Under the pieces are notes generated by a model. The model saw only the letters and a program-made list of their open reading frames with translations, was not told the DNA's origin and did no database searches. The translations under genes and the position numbers were made by a program. Below, in pieces: positions 15,658 to 24,798 of a DNA stretch of 64,000 nucleotides. This DNA is from UBA1479 sp002706405 (GTDB lineage Bacteria > Pseudomonadota > Alphaproteobacteria > Rhodospirillales > Casp-alpha2), in the NCBI GenBank assembly GCA_963972255.1, contig CAXATO010000011.1:116514-180513 (forward strand). The letters run 5' to 3'. Each line of letters begins with the position of its first letter. The stretch's first letter is position 1.

Positions 15658-17403
15658 ATGACACGCTTATTTATCGCTCTCATTCTGGCTATTTCTGTCT
15701 TTGCTACGGAAGTCTCGGCTTCGGAACCGGTTCCCTATCGCCCGTTGCCGGCCGGCACGGTCGTCACCTATGACAATTGGGCGTTCGAGGTGATTGAGCA
15801 GGATGGATTTGTAACGATCAACAAGGGATGGGAACAAAGTGCTCACGACGTTACGTATTACCGTGAGTACGGAGGCCTCCAACGTTTCGGTTCCAACGCG
15901 TTGACAAAAACACCTGCGGGACCCGACACAAGCGAATTTTCGTCCAAGGTCAGAAATAGCGGCGCGGCCGCGATCCGCGGTTTGTTCCCGTTGGAGGTAG
16001 GCAAGCAGATCCAATACGAGGTCGCGGACAATCTCATTCCATCGAGTACAGGTATTGGCAGTACGTTTTTTCGAACCTGGCAGGTTAAGATAGAGGTGAC
16101 AGGAAAAGCTTACCTGCGCGCCAAATCCACCCAGGAAACCTACGAGACATTCGTCATTAAGCGGACGTCAGTTGCAAAAGCGTTGGCGTCGAATTCGGGG
16201 TTTGGTTATGCGGCCGAACTGACGGCACAGCATATCGTCGACACGTTGTGGTTTCATGCCCCAGCGGGGATCATCGTGAAGGCGAAGCGGACCTGGGTTT
16301 CGGGCGACCCTCGGGAGTTTGGCGATGTGAGTGACGGAAACTACACGTTGCGGAAGGTCAAATTCCCCAACGGTTCCGCCAATACTCTGCAACCGACCGA
16401 TTCTTACGGCGCTCTGGCTTATGCACCGCCGTCGTCCTATCCGCAGGCGTCGACACCGCCTGCGGGGACGGAGGTGCCGGACGCCTCTTCTGGATATCCA
16501 GCTGACTATGCTGCCTGGAGCAAGGTCAAGGACAGCAATGACCCCAAGGCGATGGCTTGGTTCATTCAACAGTTTCCTAACAGTGCGTTTGCCGAAATCG
16601 CCCGGATCCGACTGGAGGGGCTAAGCGGTGACCAAAACGGGAGTCTGGCGCTGGGGGCGGACGACCTTGCTTATTTGAAGAAGTCAGTACGGTTCGGCGC
16701 CTATCACGCCCTGGTCATTGGCAACAACGGGTATCGCCATTTGTCCAAGCTGCGAACTGCGGTGAACGATGCTCGCCAAGTTGCGCGGGTTCTGCAGGAT
16801 CATTACGGCTTCAAGGTGCGGTTGCTGATCGATGCAACCCGCGCCGATGTGGTCAACGCCTTGGATGAGTATGCCGAACGGCTGAATAAGACGGACAATC
16901 TGCTGATTTACTATGCCGGGCACGGCTGGCTGAGCAAGAACGCCGACCGAGGATACTGGCTGCCCGTCGATGCACAACCGAACCGGCGGCTCAGCTGGAT
17001 TTCAAATGCCACGGTGACGGACAGCCTGCGCCTGATCCGCGCCAAACACATCATGGTCGTTGCCGACAGCTGCTTCTCCGGCAAGTTGACCCGGGGGGCT
17101 ACGGTGCGTCTGCAATCCGGATCTCCGCGTGACTATTATGCGCGCATCGCCGGCAAGCAGGCACGGGTGGCCTTGGTTTCGGGTGGGCTTGAACCCGTCG
17201 CCGACAACGGCGGGGGCGGCCATTCGCCCTTTGCCAAGGCGTTCATTCAGGCATTGGCCGAAAACAGGGGCGTGTTGGACGGCACACAGTTATTCGCCCG
17301 GATCCGCAGACCGGTCATGACCGCGGCAAAGCAGACGCCGGAATATGCGGATATTCAGGGGGCTGGGCACGATGGGGGTGATTTCCTGTTCGTCGCGAAA
17401 TAA
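15658..17403 (+). CDS. Exported caspase-like protease (peptidase C14)
   Basis: 581 residues from ATG 15658, chosen because the signal peptide (RLFIALILAISVFATEVSA) begins there. An N-terminal beta-rich domain of about 240 residues has no known family; a Tyr/Pro-rich linker leads to a short repeat-like segment (AWSKVKDSNDPKAMAWF). Residues about 335-580 form the caspase-like domain: GAYHALVIGNNGY at the start, the catalytic His422 in YYAGHG and Cys472 in VADSCFSG, plus ALVSGGLEPV near the substrate pocket. Both catalytic residues are present. Most bacterial caspases act in the cytoplasm, so a Sec-exported one working in the periplasm is unusual. It follows the channel genes by 110 bases and ends the block. 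Confidence 0.85.
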   Translation: MTRLFIALILAISVFATEVSASEPVPYRPLPAGTVVTYDNWAFEVIEQDGFVTINKGWEQSAHDVTYYREYGGLQRFGSNALTKTPAGPDTSEFSSKVRNSGAAAIRGLFPLEVGKQIQYEVADNLIPSSTGIGSTFFRTWQVKIEVTGKAYLRAKSTQETYETFVIKRTSVAKALASNSGFGYAAELTAQHIVDTLWFHAPAGIIVKAKRTWVSGDPREFGDVSDGNYTLRKVKFPNGSANTLQPTDSYGALAYAPPSSYPQASTPPAGTEVPDASSGYPADYAAWSKVKDSNDPKAMAWFIQQFPNSAFAEIARIRLEGLSGDQNGSLALGADDLAYLKKSVRFGAYHALVIGNNGYRHLSKLRTAVNDARQVARVLQDHYGFKVRLLIDATRADVVNALDEYAERLNKTDNLLIYYAGHGWLSKNADRGYWLPVDAQPNRRLSWISNATVTDSLRLIRAKHIMVVADSCFSGKLTRGATVRLQSGSPRDYYARIAGKQARVALVSGGLEPVADNGGGGHSPFAKAFIQALAENRGVLDGTQLFARIRRPVMTAAKQTPEYADIQGAGHDGGDFLFVAK

Positions 17404-17421
17404 CCTCGATTTCGCTCTTAT

Positions 17422-17446
17422 AAAAACACTCTCTGGGTCCTCCATA
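17422..17446 (+). promoter_or_regulatory. Two-part upstream motif F (AAAAAC, 11 bases, CCTCCATA)
   Basis: AAAAAC at 17422-17427 and CCTCCATA at 17439-17446 lie 34 bases before ATG 17481. Confidence 0.55.
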
Positions 17447-17480
17447 GCCATCGTTACAAATTGGGCGAATGGAGGCCGAC

Positions 17481-17804
17481 ATGCACAATCAGACCACGCT
17501 TATCCGCTCTGCGGACGAAAACGAAATCATCTTCGTTCTGCGTGACGAGGTTGCCCGCACGAATGGTGGTGAACTCCGCAGGCATCTTCTGGATAACGTT
17601 CGCCGCACGCGCCGGCTGATCGTCGATTGCGGCGGCGCCGATGCGCGCGATACCAGCATCCTGGCTTGTCTGGTCGAGGCCCTTCACCTGGCCCGGTGCC
17701 TGGGTGTGGAGTTCCAGCTTTCCCGCGTTTCCGGCGAGATCCAGCGGATCTTTGACCTGTTCCGGTTGCGCCCTTTGTTTCCGGTCGTCGATCAGGCGGC
17801 ATAG
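17481..17804 (+). CDS. STAS-domain protein (anti-anti-sigma-like)
   Basis: 107 residues from ATG 17481, which follows GGAGG by five bases; ATG 17469 is an upstream alternative. The whole protein is a STAS fold: central strand RRLIVDCGGADARDTSILACLVEALHLAR (in part) with the conserved loop where anti-sigma antagonists are phosphorylated (DARDTS). Ser/Thr at this site (Thr in RDTS) could be the switch residue. Such proteins bind anti-sigma kinases or act in stressosome-like and MlaB-like complexes. Its place in a cluster whose units share a promoter-like motif makes a control role possible, but no anti-sigma factor or sigma factor gene is seen in the window. Confidence 0.75.
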   Translation: MHNQTTLIRSADENEIIFVLRDEVARTNGGELRRHLLDNVRRTRRLIVDCGGADARDTSILACLVEALHLARCLGVEFQLSRVSGEIQRIFDLFRLRPLFPVVDQAA

Positions 17805-17819
17805 GACAGGCGGCGAAAG

Positions 17820-18707
17820 GTGTTCGGAAATCTCCATTTGCGCCGAAGCATCTTGCCGTCTGTTGGAATGACCGTGCTTTTCGCGACCCTGCTCCTGACA
17901 AGGATAGAGAGACCTGTCGGTCCTTCGCCGAACGAAGTTTTACCTGTTGCTCCTGAGGCCTCCTTGCCTGAACTCACGGCTCCGGCGGCGGTAACCCTTC
18001 CCCCGCCGCCGGAGCGGGCTCTTTCCCTCAGGTCCGCGACCGTCCTGCAGACAAGCCGGCAGACGATCAGCGAGACGCCGGCCCTGATACCGCTGACGCC
18101 CGCGTCAATTCAACCGAACTCCCCAGTGCCCTCGCTCGCCGGTACGGCGCCGGCGCCGACCAGTACCTCTCAGGACCGCGCCGATGAAACGCTACGTGGA
18201 CGCTCGTTGCTCAAGGTGTTGGAAAGCGGAAGCGGGCCTTCGGTGGAGATCGCTTGGCCGAACAGTGGTCAAGACAGGGAACGACTGTTTCAAATTCTTC
18301 AACGCTGTCACGGGATGAGGTCCGCCTTGATGACGGCGAGTGGACGGTTGTTGGCGGTGGACGGCCCGCCGGGCGCGGCATGGCAGCCGAATTTGGATTT
18401 ATTCAGTGGGTTTGTTCGCGCGGCCGCCGGTGTGAGGACAAAGGGAGAAACGAAAATCGTGGCCAGAATCCGAGTGCTTCATGGCAGTATCGGCAGCCAC
18501 GGCGAGTTGGTGCGCTTGTTCCCAAGGGAGGTTGACGCGCGGATGCTGGGCCGTCTTTACGCGCTGGTTGGTCGGGACTATTTGCAGGCCCGTCATATCA
18601 CCGCCGCCTACCATCTAAAGGACGGGCAGGCATGGGTCGGCGACCTGCGTGTTGATGGACAGTCGTTGGACGGTCGTATTGACCTGATCGGAGCCGGACA
18701 ATGCTGA
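17820..18707 (+). CDS. Membrane-anchored proline-rich protein, TonB/TolA-like architecture
   Basis: 295 residues from GTG 17820, 15 bases after the STAS gene. A short basic N-terminus and one helix (about 13-30, VGMTVLFATLLLTRI) are followed by a long Pro/Ala/Ser/Thr-rich linker (about 31-130) that could cross the periplasm. A C-terminal globular domain (about 150-295) contains FQILQRCHGMRSALM, IVARIRVLHGSIG and GRLYALVGRDYLQ. The layout resembles TonB or TolA (anchor, Pro-rich rod, exterior domain), but the C-terminal domain is not a TonB fold I recognise. With a MotA/ExbB-like channel in the cluster, an energy-transmission role is a reasonable guess only. Confidence 0.6.
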   Translation: MFGNLHLRRSILPSVGMTVLFATLLLTRIERPVGPSPNEVLPVAPEASLPELTAPAAVTLPPPPERALSLRSATVLQTSRQTISETPALIPLTPASIQPNSPVPSLAGTAPAPTSTSQDRADETLRGRSLLKVLESGSGPSVEIAWPNSGQDRERLFQILQRCHGMRSALMTASGRLLAVDGPPGAAWQPNLDLFSGFVRAAAGVRTKGETKIVARIRVLHGSIGSHGELVRLFPREVDARMLGRLYALVGRDYLQARHITAAYHLKDGQAWVGDLRVDGQSLDGRIDLIGAGQC

Positions 18708-19372
18708 AACAGAGCGTGGTCTCGTTGATTATCCTCTGTGGCATGTCGGCCTGTACGGAAACGCAGTACCGCCCCTTGACCCCAGAAGCATCGGAACCAA
18801 GCGGGCCCCAAGACGGCCTGTTCGGGCGGGAAGTCCGCTTTCGTCTGGCCAATGCGTTCTACGAACGTGCGCCGGACTGCGTCGTGATCTGGCCTGCGAC
18901 GGGCGGCCAGGCCAGCGCGTTGGAGGTCGCCATCGCCCGTCATTTGTCCGCGAAGGTTAAGCGCGTAATCGGGCCAAAGGACAGGGATGCGGCTGCGCGC
19001 GCCCATGCATTGGATTTGCGGGATTCTGTAGACCGCCGTCGGTTTGCGGATGTCTGCGATTGTGGTTTTGCCATAGAGGTCCGGGGTGCTCGAAACGATC
19101 AATCTTATGCCGTCTTCTGGTCGCAGCAGAGCTTCCGAATTGATCTTGAATTGCGTGCGATCAAGGACGGAGCCATCCTTTGGCGGGCTCGGCATCAGGC
19201 GAATAGAAGTGATGGTGGATTGCCGCTTTCACCAATGGCTTTTGCCGTAAATACGGCGGTGGCTGGCGCACACCATCTGGATGACGACGTTTCTCAATCT
19301 CTTGTAGACGATGGCCTCAGGCGGATCTTCGTGACGCTGCCGGATTTAAGATCACCACACATACTGAATTGA
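18701..19372 (+). CDS. Lipoprotein closing the envelope cluster
   Basis: 223 residues overlapping the previous gene by seven bases. Lipobox GMSAC (Cys18). The mature part has a predicted alpha-beta domain with CVVIWPATGG, ARHLSAKVKRVIGP, DVCDCGFAIEVRG (two cysteines) and SFRIDLELRAIKDG; the pattern of an ABC-type CsgG-like or ATPase-free Rossmann-like fold is possible but not assigned. It probably sits in the outer membrane as partner of the anchored protein before it. Ninety bases after its stop, the next Tn7-type end starts (19462). Confidence 0.7.
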   Translation: MLKQSVVSLIILCGMSACTETQYRPLTPEASEPSGPQDGLFGREVRFRLANAFYERAPDCVVIWPATGGQASALEVAIARHLSAKVKRVIGPKDRDAAARAHALDLRDSVDRRRFADVCDCGFAIEVRGARNDQSYAVFWSQQSFRIDLELRAIKDGAILWRARHQANRSDGGLPLSPMAFAVNTAVAGAHHLDDDVSQSLVDDGLRRIFVTLPDLRSPHILN

Positions 19373-19461
19373 GTTTGGCACGGGCGCTCCCTCCGAAGCG
19401 CAGACTTCTTATAAATTTCTGTAAAATTGAAATCTTTGGAGAAAAATCGGTCAGCCTTAGT

Positions 19462-19570
19462 TGTCATTTGGACAATCTAAGCTGTGATGGGACAAACTAA
19501 ACTGTTTCCGACAATTGTAGGAACCAACACTAGATTTTAAGGATCGATCTGTTTTGGGCAGTTCGTCCGC
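19462..19570 (+). repeat. Tn7-type left end (copy 2)
   Basis: TGTCATTTG (19462-19470) is followed by tandem 20-base units GACAATCTAAGCTG... (19471-19490) and GACAAACTAAACTG... (19491-19510), then ACAATTGTAGGAACC. The layout matches Tn7 ends (TGT, then GACAAT sites in one orientation). The segment TGTAGGAACC, then ATTTTAA and ATCG, is shared with copy 3 at 29797 and, inverted, with the right end near 42880. No clear 5-bp target duplication is visible. The remainder of 19373-19715 is AT-rich and shows no gene. Confidence 0.75.
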
Positions 19571-19715
19571 TATCTGCCCTTTAAAAAGCAGAGGCCTATT
19601 ATTTAAAGGGGCCAGGAATCAGGAAGCTATTTTTTAATGAATTTGCCTGCCTTGGTCCCGGCCCATCGGCGGGCATATGTTCGCCGGGGAAACAACCGAA
19701 TTGCCGGCTCTTGAT

Positions 19716-20153
19716 TTATGAAGATTTCGGCCAAACGAAATCGGGGCGAAGCCCTTCAAACACTGGTCGCCCGTCGTTCGGCTTCGGCGCGCCGGTCGCT
19801 GGATCGTAGAAGGCGTGGTAGGTCGCCGGCAGGGCGTCCGCGTCATATCCCATCAGGTTCGGCACGATCACGCGAATTCGCTTTTCCTTGTCGTCCAGCA
19901 TGATCGGCGTCCCACAGGTGACGCAGGTGCAAAGCTCCAGCGGCCCGTCGGGGTTTTGGTCGTTGAACGGCTGGCGGTTGAGCGCATCAACGTTGTCGAC
20001 GGTCACGTCGCCATGTTTGAAGAACATGACATGGGTCGAGTCCTGGCCGGTCACGCGCCTGCATACCGAGCAGTGACAGGTGTGATTGTCGATGGGGTCG
20101 GCATCCGAATGCGTATGGATATGGTCACAGCCGCCTGAATGTTTATGCGTCAT
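19716..20153 (-). CDS. GFA family zinc protein (glutathione-dependent formaldehyde-activating type)
   Basis: 145 residues. Cys26, Cys28 and Cys31 (HTCHCSVCRR) and Cys75, Cys77 and Cys80 (ELCTCVTCG) give the two zinc sites of the GFA/CENP-V family. The typical GFA members bind glutathione and formaldehyde to speed S-hydroxymethylglutathione formation, though members vary in function. An unusual N-terminal extension is rich in His and Cys (MTHKHSGGCDHIHTH), perhaps a metal-binding tail. It sits 81 bases downstream of a class III alcohol dehydrogenase on the same strand, which supports formaldehyde detoxification, expected when methoxy groups are removed by the Rieske oxygenase of this island. 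Confidence 0.8.
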   Translation of the reverse strand: MTHKHSGGCDHIHTHSDADPIDNHTCHCSVCRRVTGQDSTHVMFFKHGDVTVDNVDALNRQPFNDQNPDGPLELCTCVTCGTPIMLDDKEKRIRVIVPNLMGYDADALPATYHAFYDPATGAPKPNDGRPVFEGLRPDFVWPKSS

Positions 20154-20234
20154 CGTTTGCTCCCTTTCATAAATTGTCGTCTGATGAAATGCCAGTCGTC
20201 GCGGGGCATTCGGTTTGGCCGAACGGCCTTGTGG

Positions 20235-21344
<1,110 letters not shown>

Positions 21345-21500
21345 ATCTGATATTTCCCAAGCTTGGCGTTTCCTGATCGGCCGTGCGGAGACCGGACCGG
21401 GCACTGTTTCGGAGCCCGCTGGCAGATGGTTCTCTCCGTGCCGTTGCGGGCAGAGTCCCAGACATAACCCCTCAATTCAAACGATAAAAACAAGCCATTT

Positions 21501-21521
21501 AAGTTCATGTTTATTGAACTT
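21501..21521. promoter_or_regulatory. Inverted repeat between frmA and the hemerythrin gene
   Basis: AAGTTCA (21501-21507) and TGAACTT (21515-21521) form an exact 7-bp inverted repeat with a 7-base spacer. It lies 157 bases before frmA and 191 before the hemerythrin gene, so it could be an operator for frmA or part of either promoter. Confidence 0.35.
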
Positions 21522-21588
21522 GATGCGCGAAAAAAGTGTGATGAATTTCACTGTAATATGCTGTTTTAAAGGAAAAATGTCTTTTGTC

Positions 21589-21602
21589 TTGATCTAGCTC
21601 AA
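21589..21602 (+). promoter_or_regulatory. FNR/Anr-type box (TTGATCTAGCTCAA)
   Basis: The 14 bases match the FNR-family consensus TTGAT-N4-ATCAA at nine of ten fixed positions, 110 bases upstream of the hemerythrin start at 21712. This would put the hemerythrin gene under oxygen or nitric-oxide responsive control. Confidence 0.55.
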
Positions 21603-21711
21603 AGAATTCGTGCGGCATCCGTTCTAGAGTCCGACTAAGGCTCGGCGCCCGTCGGCAACAACGCCGTTCGGGACGTTGGATCGGAGATCGAAACCGACGG
21701 GAAAACCGACA

Positions 21712-22284
21712 ATGATCGACACCATCGACATCATCCACCGCGACCATATGAACATGGAAAGGGTGTTGTCTGTGATGAACCGGGTCGCCGAGGGGTTGGG
21801 CCGCGCCGACGGCGTCGAACGGAGCCTGGGGCTTCTAGCCTCCATCGTCTACTACATCCGGCTTTATCCTGAACGCTGCCATCACCCGAAGGAGGAACGT
21901 TATCTGTTCAAGGTCTTGGCTCGTCGCGACGAGGGGGCGGACGACCTGATCCGGGAATTGAAAAGTCAGCATGCCGAGGGCAAGCGCCAGATCGCCCGCC
22001 TGGACCTGGCGGTCAAGGCCTATGACCGGACGCGCGAGGATTTGACAACCCTGCGGCGCGTGGTGGACGACTACGCGGTCTTCCAACGTCGGCACATGGA
22101 CCTGGAGGAAAGCGAGTTGCTGCCGCTCGCCCGCAAGGGGCTGGCCGACGACGACTGGTCTGAGGTCGATCAGGCCTTCGCAAGGGACGCTGACCCCCTT
22201 TTCAACGAGAATATGGAAGCCGGGTTCCGCGTCCTATTCGAACGGATCACCTGTGACGAGGCCGGTGGCGCCCGCCCGTTCTGA
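21712..22284 (+). CDS. Hemerythrin-domain protein
   Basis: 190 residues from ATG 21712; the open frame starts upstream but the Hr domain begins here (IIHRDHMNMERVL). Metal ligands of a diiron hemerythrin are visible: His12, the HHPKEE motif (His57/His58 and Glu61), His87 (SQHAEGKRQ), and His128 with Glu132 (QRRHMDLEE). The family binds oxygen or nitric oxide and serves in sensing, storage or repair. It faces away from frmA and has an FNR-like box upstream. It ends before a strong convergent terminator shared with the Rieske gene. Confidence 0.85.
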   Translation: MIDTIDIIHRDHMNMERVLSVMNRVAEGLGRADGVERSLGLLASIVYYIRLYPERCHHPKEERYLFKVLARRDEGADDLIRELKSQHAEGKRQIARLDLAVKAYDRTREDLTTLRRVVDDYAVFQRRHMDLEESELLPLARKGLADDDWSEVDQAFARDADPLFNENMEAGFRVLFERITCDEAGGARPF

Positions 22285-22311
22285 CGCCCGATCACGGGCG
22301 CACAAAGAAAG

Positions 22312-22337
22312 AGGCATGGCCCGCAGGCCATGCCTCA
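22312..22337. terminator. Bidirectional hairpin terminator
   Basis: Perfect 11-bp stem (GAGGCATGGCC, GGCCATGCCTC) with loop CGCA between two convergent genes. On the minus strand it is followed by TTTCTTTG, so it should end the vanA-like transcript; on the plus strand the tail is poor in T. Confidence 0.75.
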
Positions 22338-22361
22338 CCAAGGGAGATTCTTAGTCGTGCT

Positions 22362-23444
22362 TTATTCGGCGGCGGCCGCTTTCATTTCCTCGCGCATCAT
22401 GGTGACGAAGATATGCCGGGCGCGGCGCAATGCTTTGTCCGTGCGCAGGAACAGTTCCGAATAACCTTCGTCCGGAATTTCGAGCATTTCTTGCTGTTTT
22501 TCCAGAGCCCAGCGATCCTCAGCCACCACGTCGGGGAACATGGAGGCGACGCGCTTGCAGGTGCTCATGGTCGGGTCGCCCTTGGACATGTGGTCGGCCT
22601 TGCAGTTAACGATCCAATACCAGACATGGCTGCGCTCGTCGATCGGCGTATGGGTGTGCATCAGGACGTAGCCGCGCTCGGCGTCCGTGCCGAGTTGGCC
22701 CGGAGGGGCGTTGTGCATCTCCACCCGGGTGAAGGCCGGGCCGATCAGGCAGTGGGTATGCAGGCGGTCGACGATTTCATGTTCAAACCAATCCACAAGG
22801 TAGGGCGGCTGTTTGTAGTTTTCCGCCATGCGGATGTTTTTAAGGTACATGTTGCCGTCGATCTCGCCTTCCTCTAGTTCGACCGGCAGGCGGCTGTTCT
22901 CGTAGTCGCCGATGTTGCCGTCATGCAGCGGATAGAAATGCGTGATGTCGAGCAGATTCTCGATCAGTAGTAGCGAGTTGGCCGGCACGACCATGGCGCC
23001 GGAATCGATGGTTTCCCATGCGTCGTCGACGATTTCTGGTGCGCGCGGTGGCTTGCGGTCGTTGCAACGCTCAGCATCGCCGGGCCAGACCCAGACCAAG
23101 CCATCCTGTTCAATCACCGGAAAATGGTGCACCCGGGCCTGCGGCGGGATGGCGAGGTCTTCCTGGGCCGGGATCTTCGTGCATTTTCCGGCGGTGTTGT
23201 AGCAGATGCCGTGATAGGCGCATTCCAGGCTGCCGTCGGGCATCAGACGACCTTGCGACAGGGGGAACCGCTTGTGCGCGCAGCGGTCGTCTAGGGCGGT
23301 CATCTCGCCGTCTTTGTCGCGCCAGATGACCATGCGCCGACCGGCGATCTTCTGGCCGGTCAGCTTCTCCTTTTCGAATTCCTTTGACAGGCCAGCTACG
23401 TACCAGCAGTTGCGGACATATCCGTATGGGTTGATCTGGTTCAT
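22362..23444 (-). CDS. vanA: Rieske non-heme iron oxygenase, vanillate O-demethylase-like
   Basis: 360 residues, the usual size for VanA-type oxygenases. Rieske [2Fe-2S] site: Cys55, His57, Cys75 and His78 (RCAHKRFPL, CAYHGI). Mononuclear iron site: Asp166, His169 and His174 within LLDITHFYPLH. The family demethylates vanillate and other methoxybenzoates to the phenol plus formaldehyde, using electrons from a VanB-type reductase. The gene for such a reductase is directly upstream on the same strand (23528-24556), and formaldehyde detoxification genes are in the same island. Substrate could differ from vanillate; the symbol is by family. Confidence 0.8.
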   Translation of the reverse strand: MNQINPYGYVRNCWYVAGLSKEFEKEKLTGQKIAGRRMVIWRDKDGEMTALDDRCAHKRFPLSQGRLMPDGSLECAYHGICYNTAGKCTKIPAQEDLAIPPQARVHHFPVIEQDGLVWVWPGDAERCNDRKPPRAPEIVDDAWETIDSGAMVVPANSLLLIENLLDITHFYPLHDGNIGDYENSRLPVELEEGEIDGNMYLKNIRMAENYKQPPYLVDWFEHEIVDRLHTHCLIGPAFTRVEMHNAPPGQLGTDAERGYVLMHTHTPIDERSHVWYWIVNCKADHMSKGDPTMSTCKRVASMFPDVVAEDRWALEKQQEMLEIPDEGYSELFLRTDKALRRARHIFVTMMREEMKAAAAE

Positions 23445-23527
23445 CTCATTCTCCTTTTCATCTCACTCTCCTTCTCTACTGAGATAGGGGCCGCCATGGG
23501 TAGGTCTCCGGGACGGGTTGCGCCCCG

Positions 23528-24556
23528 TCACAGGTCCAAAATCAAGGGCGAGGTTTTTGCCCGCGAACAGCAAATTAGGACGTAGCGTTTTCGGTCGGCG
23601 TCATCGAGAACGGTGTCGCGATGGTCCGGTTCGCCGCCGCTGAACGGCGTCAGGCAGGTGCCGCAAAAGCCGTCCTCGCACGAAGTGTCGATGTAATGGC
23701 CAGCGTTGCGTAGAACGTCGACAATGGTCTTGTCGGCCGGCACTTCCAGGATCTCGCCGGTCCGTCTGATCTGAATCTGGAACGCCTGATTGTCGCCGGC
23801 GTCCGGTTTGTCCCCCACTGGCGCGGCAAAATATTCGAAATGGACGGTGCCGTCGGGCCAGGCGGCGGCGGCCTCGGCGACGGCGGTCATGAATCCCGTC
23901 GGCCCGCAGTAGTAAAGATGCGTGCCCGGCGCCGGAGATTTCAGCAGCCCCTTGATGTCCAGCCCCTTGGCTGGGTCGCCGCCGTCATGGTGGATATGCG
24001 CGCGGCCAGCAGCAACATGAGGCGCCAAGCGGGATGCGAAGGCCGTCTTCTCCGGCGCGCGAGTGCAGTAATGCAGTTCCCAATCGGCGCTCCGGCGTTC
24101 CAGTTCTTCAATTATCGCCATCATCGGCGTCACGCCGATACCGCCGGCCAGCAGCATGTGACGTTCCGCGTCGGCGGCTAGGGGGAAAAGGTTGCGTGGC
24201 TCGGAAACCTTGACCAGTTGCCCCGGGCGCAGGGTCTCGTGCATGGCACGGGAACCGCCCCTGCTCGCGGGATCGTTCAGCACGGCGATTAGGTAGCGGC
24301 CGCGGTCCGCTGGATCACCAGCCAGGGAATATTGCCGGATCAGGCCGTCGGCGATCTGCACGTCGACATGGGCTCCCGCCGTGTACGCTGGCAAAGGTGC
24401 CCCAGTGGGGTGGACGAACTCGAAGCCGAGGATGTCCTCAGCCTCGTAGGTTACTGCGTTCAGGCGCAGGGATAGAGGGGCCTTCGGACCCGCCGAGGGC
24501 GTCGTGTCGATCGCGCCGGATTGCGTGCTGTCTGTCAAGGTCGGTGCATCCATCAC
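23528..24556 (-). CDS. vanB: Ferredoxin reductase component, VanB-like
   Basis: 342 residues. Order: FMN/NAD-binding reductase part with RQYSLAG (flavin) and GGIGVTPM (nucleotide), then a C-terminal plant-type [2Fe-2S] ferredoxin with CEDGFCGTC and a later Cys near the end (VLICC). Passes electrons from NAD(P)H to the Rieske oxygenase. An N-terminal extension of about 25 residues, low in complexity, precedes the reductase domain; a later start is possible. Together with vanA it forms a minus-strand unit; 83 bases separate them. Confidence 0.85.
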   Translation of the reverse strand: MMDAPTLTDSTQSGAIDTTPSAGPKAPLSLRLNAVTYEAEDILGFEFVHPTGAPLPAYTAGAHVDVQIADGLIRQYSLAGDPADRGRYLIAVLNDPASRGGSRAMHETLRPGQLVKVSEPRNLFPLAADAERHMLLAGGIGVTPMMAIIEELERRSADWELHYCTRAPEKTAFASRLAPHVAAGRAHIHHDGGDPAKGLDIKGLLKSPAPGTHLYYCGPTGFMTAVAEAAAAWPDGTVHFEYFAAPVGDKPDAGDNQAFQIQIRRTGEILEVPADKTIVDVLRNAGHYIDTSCEDGFCGTCLTPFSGGEPDHRDTVLDDADRKRYVLICCSRAKTSPLILDL

Positions 24557-24758
24557 AGTTCGTTATTCTCCGCGCCGATGGCGGCCTTCTCTTTCATGGT
24601 AGTGCGTCGGGACATCTGGTCGGGCCCGGGGTTCGGTCTGCCATCTTATCGGAGGCGTTGATGCAGCGAATTGTGAGCCAGCCACATGTCCAATAAAAAC
24701 GATTTAAAATAAACAAATCACATCAAATTTTTTGAATTAATATTTTCGGCCGCAAGAA

Positions 24759-24792
24759 ACCGGTCGGCGGCACGGAAACGCCGTCGACCGGT
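24759..24792. terminator. Hairpin between vanB and dctP
   Basis: Stem of 13 bases (ACCGGTCGGCGGC with GCCGTCGACCGGT, one G-U pair) and an 8-base loop, just after the dctP stop on the minus strand. It should end the dctP transcript; its tail is moderately T-rich (TTCTTG). Confidence 0.6.
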
Positions 24793-24798
24793 CCGGTG

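Noticed and set aside
3662..19372. Type VI secretion or Tol-Pal locus
   Set aside because: No sheath, tube, baseplate, TssM/TssJ or TolB/TolR/Pal genes; only single domains such as OmpA and a TolQ-like subunit are shared.
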